Positions 1-12,975 of a DNA stretch of 60,000 nucleotides are shown one piece after another (the stretch's first letter is position 1; each line of letters opens with the position of its first letter). Origin of the DNA: Chrysomallon squamiferum (taxonomy: Eukaryota > Mollusca > Gastropoda > Neomphalida > Peltospiridae); NCBI GenBank assembly GCA_012295275.1, contig CM022673.1, forward strand, positions 24,118,081 through 24,178,080. Direction: 5' to 3'. The notes beneath the pieces are model-generated. The model saw only the letters and a program-made list of their open reading frames with translations. It searched no databases and was not told where the DNA came from. A program made the position numbers and the translations under genes.

Positions 1-856
1 CCCAACAACACATATCTCAGTTATCAATAGCTCTATTATATAAACATTATTATTTACTTTTTTATTTTTATTTTTTATTTTTTTATTTTATTATTATTTA
101 AAATTAAACTACTTCCCACACAGAGGTTAAAGATTTTAAAAGCAGAAGTTCTTAATTAAAGAATTGTGATCTCAATAAAAGTGGACTATTTATGTATTTA
201 GTATTCTAAACACAGACAATTACACAATATAATTTCTATTTTCATTCTTTTATAATCCACTTTAAATCAATAAAGTCTGCAGCATTATTGATCTATTTTG
301 GATATAATTTTTTTGTGGGTTTTTTGTGACAAACTGATCAAACTGTATACTCAATGACTGCAAGTGTTCTGAACTGCAACTTTCCAATTACTAACATTAC
401 TTCTTGTGCCAAACTGCATGATGGATAGCAAGTCAATGCTATTTTCATCTCCTTCTGCCACTTCACATAACCACACATTTTTTTTCTGACAATAATTTGC
501 CCTGTCTGGTGTGTTTGACAACAGAACAAAAACAAAAACAAAAACAAAAAAGTGGAAAAAAAACAAAATTCAGAAAGAATGAAAAAAAGTCACCTCAAAA
601 CACATTCAGATTGTTTTCTCTGAAAACTGAGCTGTTTTGTAAAATGAAAAAAGTTTTTTTTTTTTTCTATCTTCTAAAACATTTGTTTGTTTATTATTAT
701 TTACCCAAAAAGTTTTTAAAAGGTTTTTTTTTTTTCACTTTGTAAAGGAAAATAACCTTTTTATTTTTGAAATGTTTTGTTATTTTGGGTGAAAAGAGGG
801 AACTAGTGTTTCAGAACAGATGGTTGTCTCCATTTCTCTGTTACAAATATATATCT
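1..856. other. AT-rich intergenic DNA
   Basis: No coding exon, RNA gene or transposon terminus is visible. The stretch is dominated by A/T runs and short TTTA-type tracts, with an AAAAAC run near 525-550. Short ORFs here read through homopolymers and are not supported as genes. Confidence 0.6.
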
Positions 857-886
857 CTGTGTGTGTGTGTGTGTGTGTGTGTGTAT

Positions 887-917
<31 letters not shown>
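857..917. repeat. Compound (GT)n-(GA)n microsatellite
   Basis: An uninterrupted GT tract (about 857-884) is followed after a few bases by a GA tract (about 890-917). ORFs reading through it are repeat translations. Confidence 0.9.
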
Positions 918-922
<5 letters not shown>

Positions 923-1708
923 GTCAGTGAGTGTTTGTCTGTGTGTGCATATGTGAGTGTTTCTAATAAGAATAATGTAGGTCATAAAGTATATTACATA
1001 ATATTAATGACATAAATAAAAAAGAATGACACATTATTTTGAGTTTCCATTTTGTTTTGTACATTAAATATAATGTAGAATAAAGTAATTTAAAATTCTT
1101 ACTACATATTACAGTAATCAAATAACATGCATCAAACAGAATGATAAAATCAAAAAATCCAATATATATATCTTATTGCCATAATAAGTAAATCTAATTT
1201 AAAAATATGTATCTCGTAGTCACGTAAATCTGTATTACCTAATTTTTTTTTACAATTCCAATATTATAGTTATTAAATATAATTTCAGAATAAGAGTTAA
1301 TATTAACATGGTATTGTGTGTGTTAAATACAGTGTATATCACATTAATTAAATATATTGTGTATTGTGATTCAAGTATTGATTAAGTTTTGATATTTTTG
1401 AAAGTTAATCAGAAAGATTTTAAGTCATTTTGCAATTTTAATTCTAGTTTTGTCTGTGGGTTCAGATGTTTAAAACTTGAAATTATAAAGAAGATTTTCA
1501 GTTGAGGGTTTGTGTGGATTTGAAAAATGATAACATTATTTGTATTTTTACAATCCTAGAACATTAATAATGGTTTTTATTTTTATTTATTTATTTATTT
1601 ATTTATTTATTATTTTTATAGTCTTATATTTGCAATATTTGTAATTTGTATCTTGTGTTCTTACTTAAAAGTAGACCTAAGACATGCCATTCTTCAGTGT
1701 AAATGTAT
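918..1708. other. AT-rich intergenic DNA with (TTTA)n
   Basis: Very AT-rich sequence with no recognisable gene. A TTTA tetranucleotide tract lies at about 1578-1612. Confidence 0.55.
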
Positions 1709-1758
<50 letters not shown>

Positions 1759-1774
1759 ACACACACACACACAC
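1709..1774. repeat. (AC)n microsatellite
   Basis: About 65 bp of AC with a single CCC interruption near 1756. A shorter GT tract follows at about 1850-1872. Confidence 0.93.
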
Positions 1775-2456
1775 AGACCAAACCAAGTTTTTTTCTTCGC
1801 TATGTCATTATTTTGCATTTATAATGTATCTTATATGCTTCTGTGCATGTGTGTGTGTGTGTAATGTGTGTGTTTATATATAAAAGTGAATATTTCCAAC
1901 CACAATGCATGTGATTACTTGTATATATTATACAGTGTTCTACCAAACAGTAAGTCCTACTCTGTGACACATAAAAATCTGTTTTACATGAAGGAAATTA
2001 ACCTAATTCAGTTATCTAGTTCCCAGGTGAATTAGACATATTCACACAGTTACAAGATCGAGTGGACTGACTGCGTTACACTCTGTTGTATTGTAGTCAG
2101 CATCACTCTCTGGACATTAAAAAAAGTTTAATATTGTATTTCTCTGATTGACTGCGTATTTCCTCGCCTCGCATAAATTTGTCTGGTTCGTAGGCGATGA
2201 ACGAGATACAGGGTGTGCAGATAGCAGAGAAACATAAACGGTTTACTGCACGCACTGCAGAAATTATTTCTTTATTATTATGATTATTTCTATTTCTTTT
2301 ATGTGCCTCTCATTTTTTTTTGTGTAATTATTATTGTTATTAATATTCTTATTGTGAGTGTTATTATTATTGTTATTACTGTTATTATTATTGTTAATAT
2401 TGTTATTACTGTTATTATTAGTGTTAATATTGTTAATGTTATTATTATTGTATTAT

Positions 2457-2493
<37 letters not shown>

Positions 2494-4223
2494 TGTTGTA
2501 GATCAATAGTATTTAAAAAAAATTAAAACCTTTTTCTTTTTAAGTAAATATTTCATTTATTAGACTTATAAAATATAATTCTTTTTCCTTTTTATATTAT
2601 TATTTTTTTTTTATATTTCCCTTCTTTTTACCCTGTCCCATTATTTCTGATGTATTACCAATATTCATAGTTTTCATAAAATATTTTTGAAATATTTTTG
2701 AAAATTATATTTGTTTTTAATATATTTATATTTTTCAATATATTTTATTTATTTAAAAAAAAAAGATAAAAAATTTCCTCTTTACAAAACATCTATTCAT
2801 TGTTTGGACAAAAGCAACTTTCATAACATGAGATATGCTTTCCTATCTCTGCTGAGAAAACACTGATAAAACACACACATATTCAACACACACTTAAATC
2901 ACAGTGTTTGTATATGTCTTGAAATTCTACACAAAGTCACAAAGTAGAGAGAAGTAATTTCTTAAGTTTTTACTTTTTATACATGGTTTTAAATTTAATT
3001 TTATTATTATTATTATTTTTTTATTTTTCATATTTTCATTTTTTTTTCTCTCTTCTCATTTTTTTTATTGTGGTTAAATAAAATGTACTGGAAAAAAAAA
3101 AATTTACTTATTTTTTTTTATTTTTTTTTAAAATAAGTCCCTCCAGCCATCTGTTTATCTGTTCATCTGTCAGTTTATCTGACATCACAAAACCACAGCC
3201 CACGTCTTTATCAGAAAATGCACACAGACTGAGTAATATAAAACTGTGCAATAACCATAACGATGTTTTTTTTTATGCTAGATAAATTTCATTTTAAAAC
3301 TTTTATTTTACTAAAAAACATCAAAGTGATTAATTTTTCATTCTCACACCAGACACTGAATAATAAAATAAGTTAGATTTATATTTGTATTCAATGTTTT
3401 ATTTATATTTATACACACACACACACATACACACATAAATATGTATATGTATGTAGATAAGGAGATTATGCAGTGAATTATTTTCATACAGAAATTCAGT
3501 TGTTTCTGTGTGTTTGTATAATTTGAATTTGACTTTATTTACTTCTATTCAAACTAGTATATATTTATTTTCAGTTTCTCCAATTTAATTTAAATTTTAA
3601 ATAATTTTTATTATTCAACATATTCACATATATCTATATCTATATATATATATACATACATGTTGACTAATAAAAATTATTAATTATTAATTATTAATCT
3701 TTATGATACCAAATAGAGTTGTTGCTGACATCATTAATCTTCAAAACACTACATTTTTTTTTTATTGAAGCAGACTTTAATAACGTAACAAAATTAATTT
3801 CTGGTATTGTATTTAGGCATTGTAGCAGTCTTTGGCTTTACTTGGTGAGAAAGAAACCCTCATACAAATAGATGATCTATTAGAGAAAAGATAACATCAG
3901 AAAGATATTCCAGTGATTGTTGTATGACTAAGTCAGTGTGTGGGCTGGAGATGTTTTTCTCTAATGGCTGCCAATAACGAGACATTAATGAAACATTAAC
4001 CTTAGCAAGCATTAGGTGATTGAAATAAAAACAATTAGCTATTGTACTGAGTCACCTGTGCATAAAAAAAAAACATTCTTTTGTGACACTGAAAGAAAAC
4101 TAACAACAGATATCTAGTAAATCTTTATATACAAAACTTTCTCTTGTATGTGTGTATGTGCACATATGTGTGTGTCTGTACATCTGGTATTGGATGTGGA
4201 TGTTTCTGTGAATATGGTGTCTG

Positions 4224-4263
<40 letters not shown>

Positions 4264-5317
4264 TGATTATCTTCTAAGAGCTAAAACATCATTAAATAAA
4301 CATCATTAAAACAGGAAAAACAATAATTTCATTTAAATCTTTTTAAAAATTGTTACAAATGACTTTTTGATGTTTTATTAGAAACACTTAAAAAGATATT
4401 TACAAAATTGTTTTCCATGATGACAGCAATTTATTGGTAACTTGCAATTTTCATCTTTTAAAAGATTTTTTTTGTATTGATTTTTTAAAAACAAATTATG
4501 AAAGTCTTTTTTTTTAAATCTTTGAAAGAAAAATTACAAGAAATGAAAAAAGAAAATAAATCTAAATTGTTTTGTTTTTGTTTTTTTAAATAATTAGGAA
4601 TGGCATGATTATTTTTTTTTTTTTTTATTATTTATTTTATTTTATTTTATTTATTTTTTTTTTTTTATTAAAAATGTAGATAAAAAAAGAATTTTAAGAG
4701 TTTATAAGATACTAATTTCCTATTACCTGCTGTATATTCATTTCATCATAGTGTTTAGATAAAAAAAAAAAAGGTTTACCTGTCAGATAAATGTTTCTTA
4801 ATTACTCGTTAAACCTCTTAATTAAATTTAACAGATCAGTGAGACTGATAAACATTTGTTTATTTCCTGATCTGCCTGATTAAACGAGAAAACTTGATGA
4901 CAGGTGTTTCCAGGTGAATGACACCTGACAAACACATTTTATTCTTAAACCTGTCTTCATTTATAGGGCAGACAGGTGAATTTTTTTTTTTTTTTTTTTC
5001 CTCTTTTAAAACGAAATCAAAGAAATCCTTTTGAAATGTATCTGGTTGTGGTATGGAGTTGTTAAAAAAAAAAAAAAAAACAAACATATTTGGAGAAACA
5101 TAAAAGAGTTGCTGGAAGTGAAGCCCATCTTATTGCATTTTGTTAGAAACAACTGAAAACAAAATAAACACTGGAGAGTAGATGTTTAAAAACAAAAAAA
5201 AAACAACAAAAAAAAAAAAAAAAAAAACCCATATAAACGAAGAGAAAAATCAGGAAAAAAACTGATTTTAAAAAAAAAAAAAAAAAAAAAGTCCTGTATG
5301 TATGTATTGATCAGTGA
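1775..5317. other. AT-rich intergenic DNA with small repeats
   Basis: No gene recognised. The interval holds a (TTA/GTT)-type stretch at about 2325-2460 grading into a (GTA)n tract at about 2456-2497, a (GT)n tract at about 4230-4262, and many A/T homopolymers (for example 4980-5000, 5063-5080 and 5268-5290). The segment 2030-2260 is less AT-rich but no exon is identifiable on either strand. Confidence 0.5.
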
Positions 5318-5368
5318 TCTTTATTTATTTATTTATTTATTCATCTATTTATTTATTTGTTTGTTTGT

Positions 5369-5403
<35 letters not shown>

Positions 5404-5406
5404 TTT
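5318..5406. repeat. (TTTA)n/(TTTG)n tetranucleotide tract
   Basis: Nearly continuous TTTA repeats with a short TTTG block in the middle. Confidence 0.9.
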
Positions 5407-5628
5407 TAGAAATGAATACTGGTACAACATGTAAGTTATAATAGACAGGTAGTTCATGTATACACCATCATTTTAAAAAACCCACAAAATACCTCACAGA
5501 TCTAAATTGATATCACAAAGTACATCTTGTAATTTGATTCAACACATAAGTTGTGATTTTCAAATCAGTAAAACAGAATCATTGAAGTTACTATCAAAGT
5601 TAAAAGTGTTGAAGTCTGTAACTTCCTG

Positions 5629-5740
5629 CATAAGTTATTCTTTAGAAGTCATTTTAACACAATGTAACTGTTATGATACACATAAGTTATTCTTTAGAAG
5701 TCATTTTAACACAATGTAACTGTTATGATACACATATGTC
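5629..5740. repeat. 52-bp tandem duplication
   Basis: The segment starting CATAAGTTATTC at 5629 recurs at 5681 (52-bp period), and part of it continues at about 5733. It directly precedes the 34-bp minisatellite. Confidence 0.8.
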
Positions 5741-5774
5741 ATTTTAACAAAATGCGGCTGTTTTCACAAATTGC

Positions 5775-6072
5775 AGCCATACACCAACTCCATTACATAC
5801 AAACTAATCTCCATACACCATCCATTCATTTTAAACAAAATCCATACACCAACTTTTCACAAATTGCAGCCATACACCAACTCCATTACATACAAACTAA
5901 TCTCCATACACCAACTCCATTACATACAAACTAATCTCCATACACCAACTCCATTACTTACAAACTAATCTCCATACACCAACTCCATTACATACAAACT
6001 AATCTCCATACACCAACTCCATTACATACAAACTAATCTCCATACACCAACTCCATTACATACAAACTAATG
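5775..6072. repeat. 34-bp minisatellite
   Basis: The unit begins CCATACACCAACTCCATTAC and is 34 bp long, present about eight times. A longer higher-order piece containing TTTCACAAATTGCAG occurs at 5762 and again near 5854. Copies are nearly identical, implying recent expansion or homogenisation. ORFs reading through it (Thr/His/Tyr-rich) are repeat translations. Confidence 0.92.
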
Positions 6073-7019
6073 TCATGAGTTATTTTGTTTTTTTAATTGC
6101 TGTTAGAAAACAAAGATCATGAATTAGAATCCCGTTTCTCTGCACAAATCAATATATAAAAGTACAGCTATAAGGCTTTCACAATGCACATAAGTTATTC
6201 TTTTAAAATAGTTACTGCGGAATCAGATGCTATTTTCCAATTAAAGAATTTTCCTGCCAACATAATTTTTCATGATTGCAAAGTAATAAAGCTGTCTGTT
6301 GAAAATTAAGTCTTTGATGGAAACAAAGGAAATTGTTTTTCTTCAGTGGAAATAGATCAGAATCTAATCAGTCAGCTTTTATTAGATCTCGTGAGGTTTT
6401 TTTTTTTTTCAAAAATGATTTCATAGCTGATTGTCGAGATAAATATCTAAATCAAGAAGTAGATTGCATGTTTAAAAGTGCATGACTGACATAGCATTTG
6501 AGTTTGTCAGGTTGTGAGGGTTTTTTTTGTTGTTCTTTTTTTTTTTTTTCTCCACCTGTATTTTTATCCCACCTCTCAGTTGTTGTTTTTGTTCTGTGCA
6601 CGTTAGATGTAGATGGATGGCAGTGTGGTGTGATTGACAGGTCTGATAAAGAAGCAGTTAAATCGTTTGTCAAAAAGTGCAGTCACAAACTGAACTGTTT
6701 GCTCCACAGGCAGCACGTGGCAACACCATCACGGTGACTGCGTGATGTACTAACACAACGACGTCATCATCATACTGCCTGTAGTCATAACAGTGTTATT
6801 ACTGAGTAATTAGTACTACAACCACATACATGTAACCCACTGTTAGTTTGTGTTTACTACTTTGTTATTATATTATACGCGTTTCATCAAGTGATTATAA
6901 TGTTATTAATATTCCGTAATTAGTTAAATGTATGCACAATGTTATGTACGGTATGTTATTGGATATTTAATACTTGTATTCAATATGTAATAACATATAT
7001 TATTATATATTCATTACTC
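6073..7019. other. Intergenic DNA with a less AT-rich island
   Basis: Mostly AT-rich. At about 6550-6770 base composition becomes more balanced, with a CACGTG E-box near 6714 and an ACGACGTCATC CRE-like motif near 6759. A 79-codon plus-strand ORF crosses it but begins in a poly-T stretch and matches no family I recognise, so it is not called as a gene. Confidence 0.4.
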
Positions 7020-7262
7020 TGATAGGTCAAGAAACACTGTTTCTAAATAAAAATGTCTGTCAGTAAACTGTATCTAAATAAAATGACTATGTCGATAAAC
7101 ACTGGTCCAAAATAAAATGACTGTCAGTAAACACTGTTTCTAAACAAAATGACTGTCAGTAAACACTGTTTCTAAACAAAATGACTACGTCTGTAAATAC
7201 TGTTTCTAAATAAAATGACTGTCAGTAAACACTGTTTCTAAATAAAATGACTAGGTCAGTGA
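7020..7262. repeat. Degenerate ~32-bp minisatellite
   Basis: Repeated units containing AAACACTGTTTCTAAA and ATAAAATGACT with variable spacers, about seven copies. Spacing alternates because some copies carry an extra ACGTC/AGGTC segment. Confidence 0.8.
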
Positions 7263-7535
7263 AACACTTAACCTATGTGACCTCTTTGATGAAATATCTT
7301 TAAAGAGAATTTTAGAATATTTAAATTTATTTAATTTTTAAATATATATATTAGCAAAGGCAGAATTCCAATATTAAAACCCTAAAACACACATAATTTT
7401 ATGACTGTTGAAAATCGAACATAATTTTGAACATGTACAAACAGTTACTGCTGTTTTCCGTGCATTAAGTCATATATTTAGCAACTGTACATGTCTAATA
7501 CAGCTTTTGTAAGTTAGCACAAGGGGAAAAAAATA

Positions 7536-7570
<35 letters not shown>

Positions 7571-8149
7571 GAAAACATGTCTGAAAAAAAGAGGAAAAAA
7601 GTAGTGTGTATTTCAGAATTTCTAAAAATAACACTAAAGTTTTATAACTCAAAGTCATTGTTATAGAGAAACCAATCACATATCAGTCACGTTAAAAAAA
7701 AAAAAAAAATTAAAAAAGATAAAGAAGAAAAAATATAGCACTTTAAAATGTTTAAATCTGCTTTTAAAGGTTTTTATTGATTTGGTAAAACTGCAGGGTT
7801 TTCAATCTCAGTTTGGTGATATTAAAAGATGTTTTAAAAGTTGCTGAAAGACTGAAGTGACTTTGTGGAAATTGATCAGTAATGTGCTGTTCAAAGAAGA
7901 AAACAAAAACGTTTTACATGTGTACTACGATACAGCGAATAATATAGTTTTTATCTGTGATTTATTTAACACTTTGTAGATAAATAAAATCATTTAATGA
8001 CGTAGGTTAAATAAAATAACGTCTCTGTGTATGCTTTCTTGAACAAATCTAATAAACTGATATCAGTAAACAGACATGAAATAGATACACATAAAAAGGC
8101 TTGAAATTAGCTCATGAAATACATAAACAAGCAAAATTACATATATAAA
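7263..8149. other. AT-rich intergenic DNA
   Basis: No gene recognised. It contains an (AAT)n tract at about 7535-7567 and A-runs. Confidence 0.5.
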
Positions 8150-8985
8150 CTAGACATGAAATAAACAAGTGTAAAATAAACCTGTATGAAATAAACAAGT
8201 GTAAAATAAACCTGTATGAAATAAACCAGTCTAAAATAAATCTGTATGAAATAAACAAGTGTAAAATAAATCTGTATGAAATAAACAAATGTAAAATAAA
8301 CCTGTATGAAACAAACAAATGTAAAATAAACCTGTATGAAATAAACTAGTGTAAAATAAATCTGTATGAAATAAACAAGTGTAAAATAAATCTGTATGAA
8401 ATAAACAAGTGTAAAATAAATCTGTATGAAATAAACAAGTATGAAATAAACCTGTATGAAACAAACAAGTGTAAAATAAATCTGTATGAAATAAACAAGT
8501 GTAAAATAAATCTGTATGAAACAAACAAGTGTAAAATAAACCTGTATGAAATAAACAAATGTAAAATAAACCTGTATGAAATAAACAAGTGTAAAATAAA
8601 CCAGTATGAAATAAACAAGTGTATGAAATAAACAAGTGTATGAAATAAACCTGTATGAAATAAACAAGTGTAAAATAAACCTGTATGAAATAAACAAGTG
8701 TATGAAATAAACCTGTATGAAATAAACAAGTGTAAAATAAACCTGTATGAAATAAACAAGTGTATGAAATAAACAAGTATATGAAATAAACCTGTATGAA
8801 ATAAACAAGTGTAAAATAAACCTGTATGAAATAAATGAGTGTAAAATAAACCTGTATGAAATAAACAAGTGTAAAATAAAGCTGTATGAAATAAATGAGT
8901 ATAAAATAAAGCTGTATGAAATAAACAAATGTAAATTAAACCTGTATGAAATAAGCCAGTGTAAAATAAACCTGTATGAAATAAA
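8150..8985. repeat. Large 30-bp minisatellite array
   Basis: About 28 copies of a 30-bp unit alternating ATAAACAAGTGTAAA and ATAAACCTGTATGAA, with occasional shortened units around 8620-8790. The period is divisible by three and the unit has no minus-strand stops in some frames, which produces minus-strand ORFs of up to 283 codons made only of Phe/Ile/Leu/Tyr/His-rich repeats. These are artefacts of the array. Confidence 0.95.
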
Positions 8986-9389
8986 CACACAAAATAAACA
9001 GAGTAACAGCTGATTAAATTCAGTGACTTATTATTGTGTCAGTCATGAGTCATCACAATTTGTTTCATCAATTTACTTTGTCTCAAAATATCCCTGAATT
9101 ATTTTATAAAAGAACAAAATGAACATTGAAATTTAATGAATTATTTTTGTTCAAAAATATCCTTGAATTGTTAAAAAAAACCCACTGAACATGAAAACTG
9201 AATTATTGTTTTGTGTAATTGCTGCATGTTTTCATGTTAGTATTGTAAAATATTTGGTCAATGATTTTCTAGCTCTCATAAAACACAGTCTGTGAGATAT
9301 CAGGAGTTACCAAACACTAGCATATGTAAAATAGTCCTTGCTACTAGTTAAAAAAAAAAAAAAACCACTGTGTGATGTAGCAGATTTAA
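8986..9389. other. AT-rich intergenic DNA
   Basis: No gene, RNA or element terminus recognised. Confidence 0.5.
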
Positions 9390-9570
9390 CAATAGCTATA
9401 TTTCAGTATAACTGCTGGTGACAAATATGTTAGAACATTGTTAAATATAACAGTTATAACTTGTATGACATATAGTTAGTTACACGTTGTTAAATATAAG
9501 TTATAACGTGTATGACATATTGTTACACATTGTTAAATATAACAGTTATAACCTGTTTGATGTATTGTTA
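9390..9570. repeat. Three degenerate ~50-60-bp repeats
   Basis: The pattern GTTAAATATAACAGTTATAAC followed by TGTATGACATAT-like sequence recurs three times with small differences. Confidence 0.7.
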
Positions 9571-9624
9571 CACATAAACATTTCACCACGAAAACAGATA
9601 CACGTGTTGTACATTGAAACTGGT

Positions 9625-9808
9625 TGGATTGGGAAATAGTCTAATAACTGAGAAACAGTGAATTTCTACAATCCACCATGTCTTGAGCAGAGGCTCTGTG
9701 GTTGAGTTAGATTGGGAAATAGTCTAATAACTGAGAAACAGTGAATTTCTACAATCCACCATGTCTCAAACAGAGGCTCTGTGGTTGAGTTAGATTGGGA
9801 AATAAACC
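9625..9808. repeat. 83-bp tandem duplication (2.2 copies)
   Basis: Unit starts at ATTGGGAAATAG (9628, 9711, 9794), giving an exact 83-bp period. The two full copies differ at only a few bases (TTGAGC versus TCAAAC). Confidence 0.9.
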
Positions 9809-10479
9809 ATTGACAGTTGAGAAGAAATATTATTTGGAATGTAATGTGAACTTTTATTACAGTAAAAATATTAAATTATCAGATAGTAAACAGCTGTGAA
9901 ACCAGAAAAATAACCGTGTTTGGGGTTTTTTCTTTGATTTTTGCTTAAAGTATTTTTTATTTTGTTTTATTTTTTTATTTTTTTTTATATATATTTTTTT
10001 TATTGTTTTTTATTTTTATTTTTTGTCATTACAATCCTCTTACATTAATACTGTTTGAAGTCAAACACTACAACAGATTATTTTTGACAGTGTTATCACA
10101 GATAAAAAAAAAAAAAAGAAGATGTAGAAAGGTTCTGCCTTTGATTTGCTATTGAAACCTTTTTAAAATGAAAAACTGAATGATATAGAAGAAATGGATG
10201 AATGAATACGAGTGTAAAGAAACTATATGAAATGTATCGAGTCAGAGACAAGGGCTGGTCTGTCATTATAAACAGAAAATAAAAACTCAGGTGATCTGAG
10301 TTGTAGCCACACACTTGACAGTGTGTTGAACTGTAACACAATAAACAGCATCAGTTGCTACAGCAAAAAACAACACTTTGAGTGTTCGTATCATGATGGT
10401 ATTGATCAAACACTGAAATATGATCAAAGTTCATAAATACCAGCAAGATAAAAATCTGCCTTGTTTTTTTCTCAGTTTT

Positions 10480-10515
<36 letters not shown>

Positions 10516-11299
10516 CTTTTTACTCTTTTGAAAATTTCATATTTAGAAATGTTCAAAAAGCAGTACAAACTACTTCACACGACTTTAAAAGCAACACAAC
10601 TTGTAAATCTGTGTTGTGCAGTTTTCTACATTTTCTCTTCAGTGTGAGATTTTTTTTTTTATCTGACACTGGATTGCTTGTTCATCATTGAGTTATTTCA
10701 TGTTCCACACATGCAGTTGTCAATTCCCAGGATATTACTGTTCATGGGAAGGCATAGACAAGAGAGCTTTAACAGTAAACTGAAAAATGAAACAGGTCTA
10801 CAATGAAGACTAGGATTTGAAAAACAAGTCACCTCCAGTAATTATGTGAAAATTGCAAAACAATTGGTTCTATCTCTCTTTCTCATTTTATCTTTTTCTT
10901 TTTCTGTTTTTTTTTTTTTTCTTTCTTTTTTTTTTTTCTGGTATTTTTTTCTGGAAAAAGAAGATATCAGTTTCTGTTCATTAAGCTTTCAGTGGTAACA
11001 AACTAAAATTAGTTTTAAATTTGTGATAAAAAAACAAAAACAAAAACAAAACACGTCTGGTTTTAATGGAAATCTCCAAAATAGAAACATCAATACAAAA
11101 AAAAAAAATGTACCTGTTCACTTTGTTGCCATGACAACTGCAAATGAATATGAATATTTTACAAAGTTAAACAATATGTCTCTGTTGTAACAGTTAATAA
11201 ATATGTCAGTAGTTTAATGGATATGCCATTCAGATATCGTGCGAAATAAAAAATGTTTGTCATTCAACTATAATGATTATCAAATATTGATTGGTCACT
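9809..11299. other. AT-rich intergenic DNA
   Basis: No gene recognised. Long T-runs occur at about 9960-10020, 10482-10510 and 10905-10937. Confidence 0.5.
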
Positions 11300-11450
11300 A
11301 GGAAATGAAACTCTCTCAAATTTCTAACTATATTTAAATGTTTAATTTACAAAAAACAACAACAGACTTCTAATTACATTTAAATATTTAATTTATAAAA
11401 AAAAAACCCAGATTTTCAATTGTATTTAAATTTTTAATCTGCGAAAACAC
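11300..11450. repeat. Three degenerate ~50-bp repeats
   Basis: Three copies of a TTTAAATnTTTAATTTA core flanked by similar sequence. Confidence 0.65.
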
Positions 11451-12009
11451 TGAGACTGTATTTAGTTTACAAGGTAACATTAATTACACCCACTGCTTTT
11501 CCCGAGGTCTGGTTTTTAAAAAAGGAAACTGATGTCAGTTAAAAATGTGCATCTTCTTCCTTCGAGGCATCATCAGTTTTCATTACCATTCAGCCAGTGC
11601 ACTGCTCTGAGGAAACGTTCTAGCGAGCACTCTCAGTAGTCTGCGTAATTAGTTTACGTAACACAAGCAGCCTGCATCACAGAATAGATGTGATGACTCA
11701 CCCAAAATGTTTGTAATGTGCAGCTTGTATGACATCATATAGATGATTTAGAATCAAACAGATGCACTTACTCTTACTGTTCTGTTTTAGTAGCAGCAAG
11801 AAATTATTTATGTACCTTCCCATAGACAGAAAGAATGCTCAGCTGGAACTGGAAATGAATTATGGGTGCACTGACAAGTATTGATTCTTTAGCCCAACAC
11901 ATATCAGATCTGACTACAGGCTTGTTTCCCACTGTATGCACTGGTTAAGAGGGTAATGTTAAGACTGGAAGTATGTGAGATCAAGTTGTGATACTAGCTC
12001 CCATTCAAA
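11451..12009. other. Unique intergenic DNA, more balanced composition
   Basis: Less AT-rich and free of obvious tandem repeats (especially 11480-11680 and 11820-11960). No splice-flanked reading frame is recognisable, so it may be unique non-coding or regulatory DNA. Confidence 0.35.
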
Positions 12010-12975
12010 ATAACAACTACCACAAAATTCTGTGTTCTAACTTATCCCACTAACTTATTAACATCATATTGAAGTTAAAACAGAATTTGTGTTTGTCCAG
12101 TAGTCTATATTCTAGTCCACTAACTTATTAACATCATACTGAAGTTAAAACAGAATTTGTGTTTGTCCAGTAGTCTATAATTCTAATCCACTAACTTACT
12201 AACATCATACTGAAGTTAAAACAGAATTTGTGTTTGTCCAGTAGTCTATATTCTAATCCACTAACTTACTAACATCATACTGAAGTTAAAATGGAATTTG
12301 TGTTTGTCCTGTAGTCTATATTCTAGTCCACTAACTTACTAACATCATACTGAAGTTAAAACAGAATTTGTGTTTATCCAGTAGTCTATCTTCTAATCCA
12401 CTAACTTACTAACATTGAAGTTAAAACAGAATTTGTGTTTGTCCAGTAGTCTATCTTCTAATCCACTAACTTACTAACATTGAAGTTAAAACAGAATTTG
12501 TGTTTGTCCAGTAGTCTATATTCTATTCCACTAAATTCGTAAAACAGAATTTGTGTTTGTCGTAACATTCAACTGAACAGATAAAGCAGAAGTGTTGTTT
12601 GTCCAGTAGTCAATATTCTAGTCCACTAACTTACTAACATCTTACTGAAGTTAGATCTGAATTTGTGTTTGTCCAGTAGTCAATATTCTAATCCACTAAC
12701 TTACTAACATCATAATCCACTAACTACCACTAACATCATCTTACTGAAGTTAGATCTGAATTTGTGTTTGTCCAGTAGTCTATATTCTAATCCACTAACT
12801 TACTAACATCTTACTGAAGTTAGATCTGAATTTGTGTTTGTCCAGTAGTCAATATTCTAATCCACTAACTTACTAACATTGAAGTTAAAACAGAATTTGT
12901 GTTTGTCCAGTAGTCTATATTCTAATCCACTAACGTCATAACATTCAACTGAACAGATAAAACAGAAGTGTTGTT
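12010..12975. repeat. 70-bp minisatellite array
   Basis: About 13 copies of a 70-bp unit containing GAATTTGTGTTTGTCCAGTA and TCCACTAACTTACTAACAT. Several copies have internal deletions (loss of the CATACT segment near 12410 and 12880) or partial units (12530-12600, 12715-12745), so this is an evolving array. No element ends are visible. Confidence 0.93.

Noticed and set aside
6498-6737. 79-codon plus-strand ORF with SFVKKCSHK, slightly like the EMC10 lumenal Cys region
   Set aside because: The similarity covers only a few residues, the ORF begins in poly-T, and no splice sites frame it.
8137-8990. 283-, 214- and 181-codon minus-strand ORFs
   Set aside because: They are translations of the 30-bp minisatellite in different frames.
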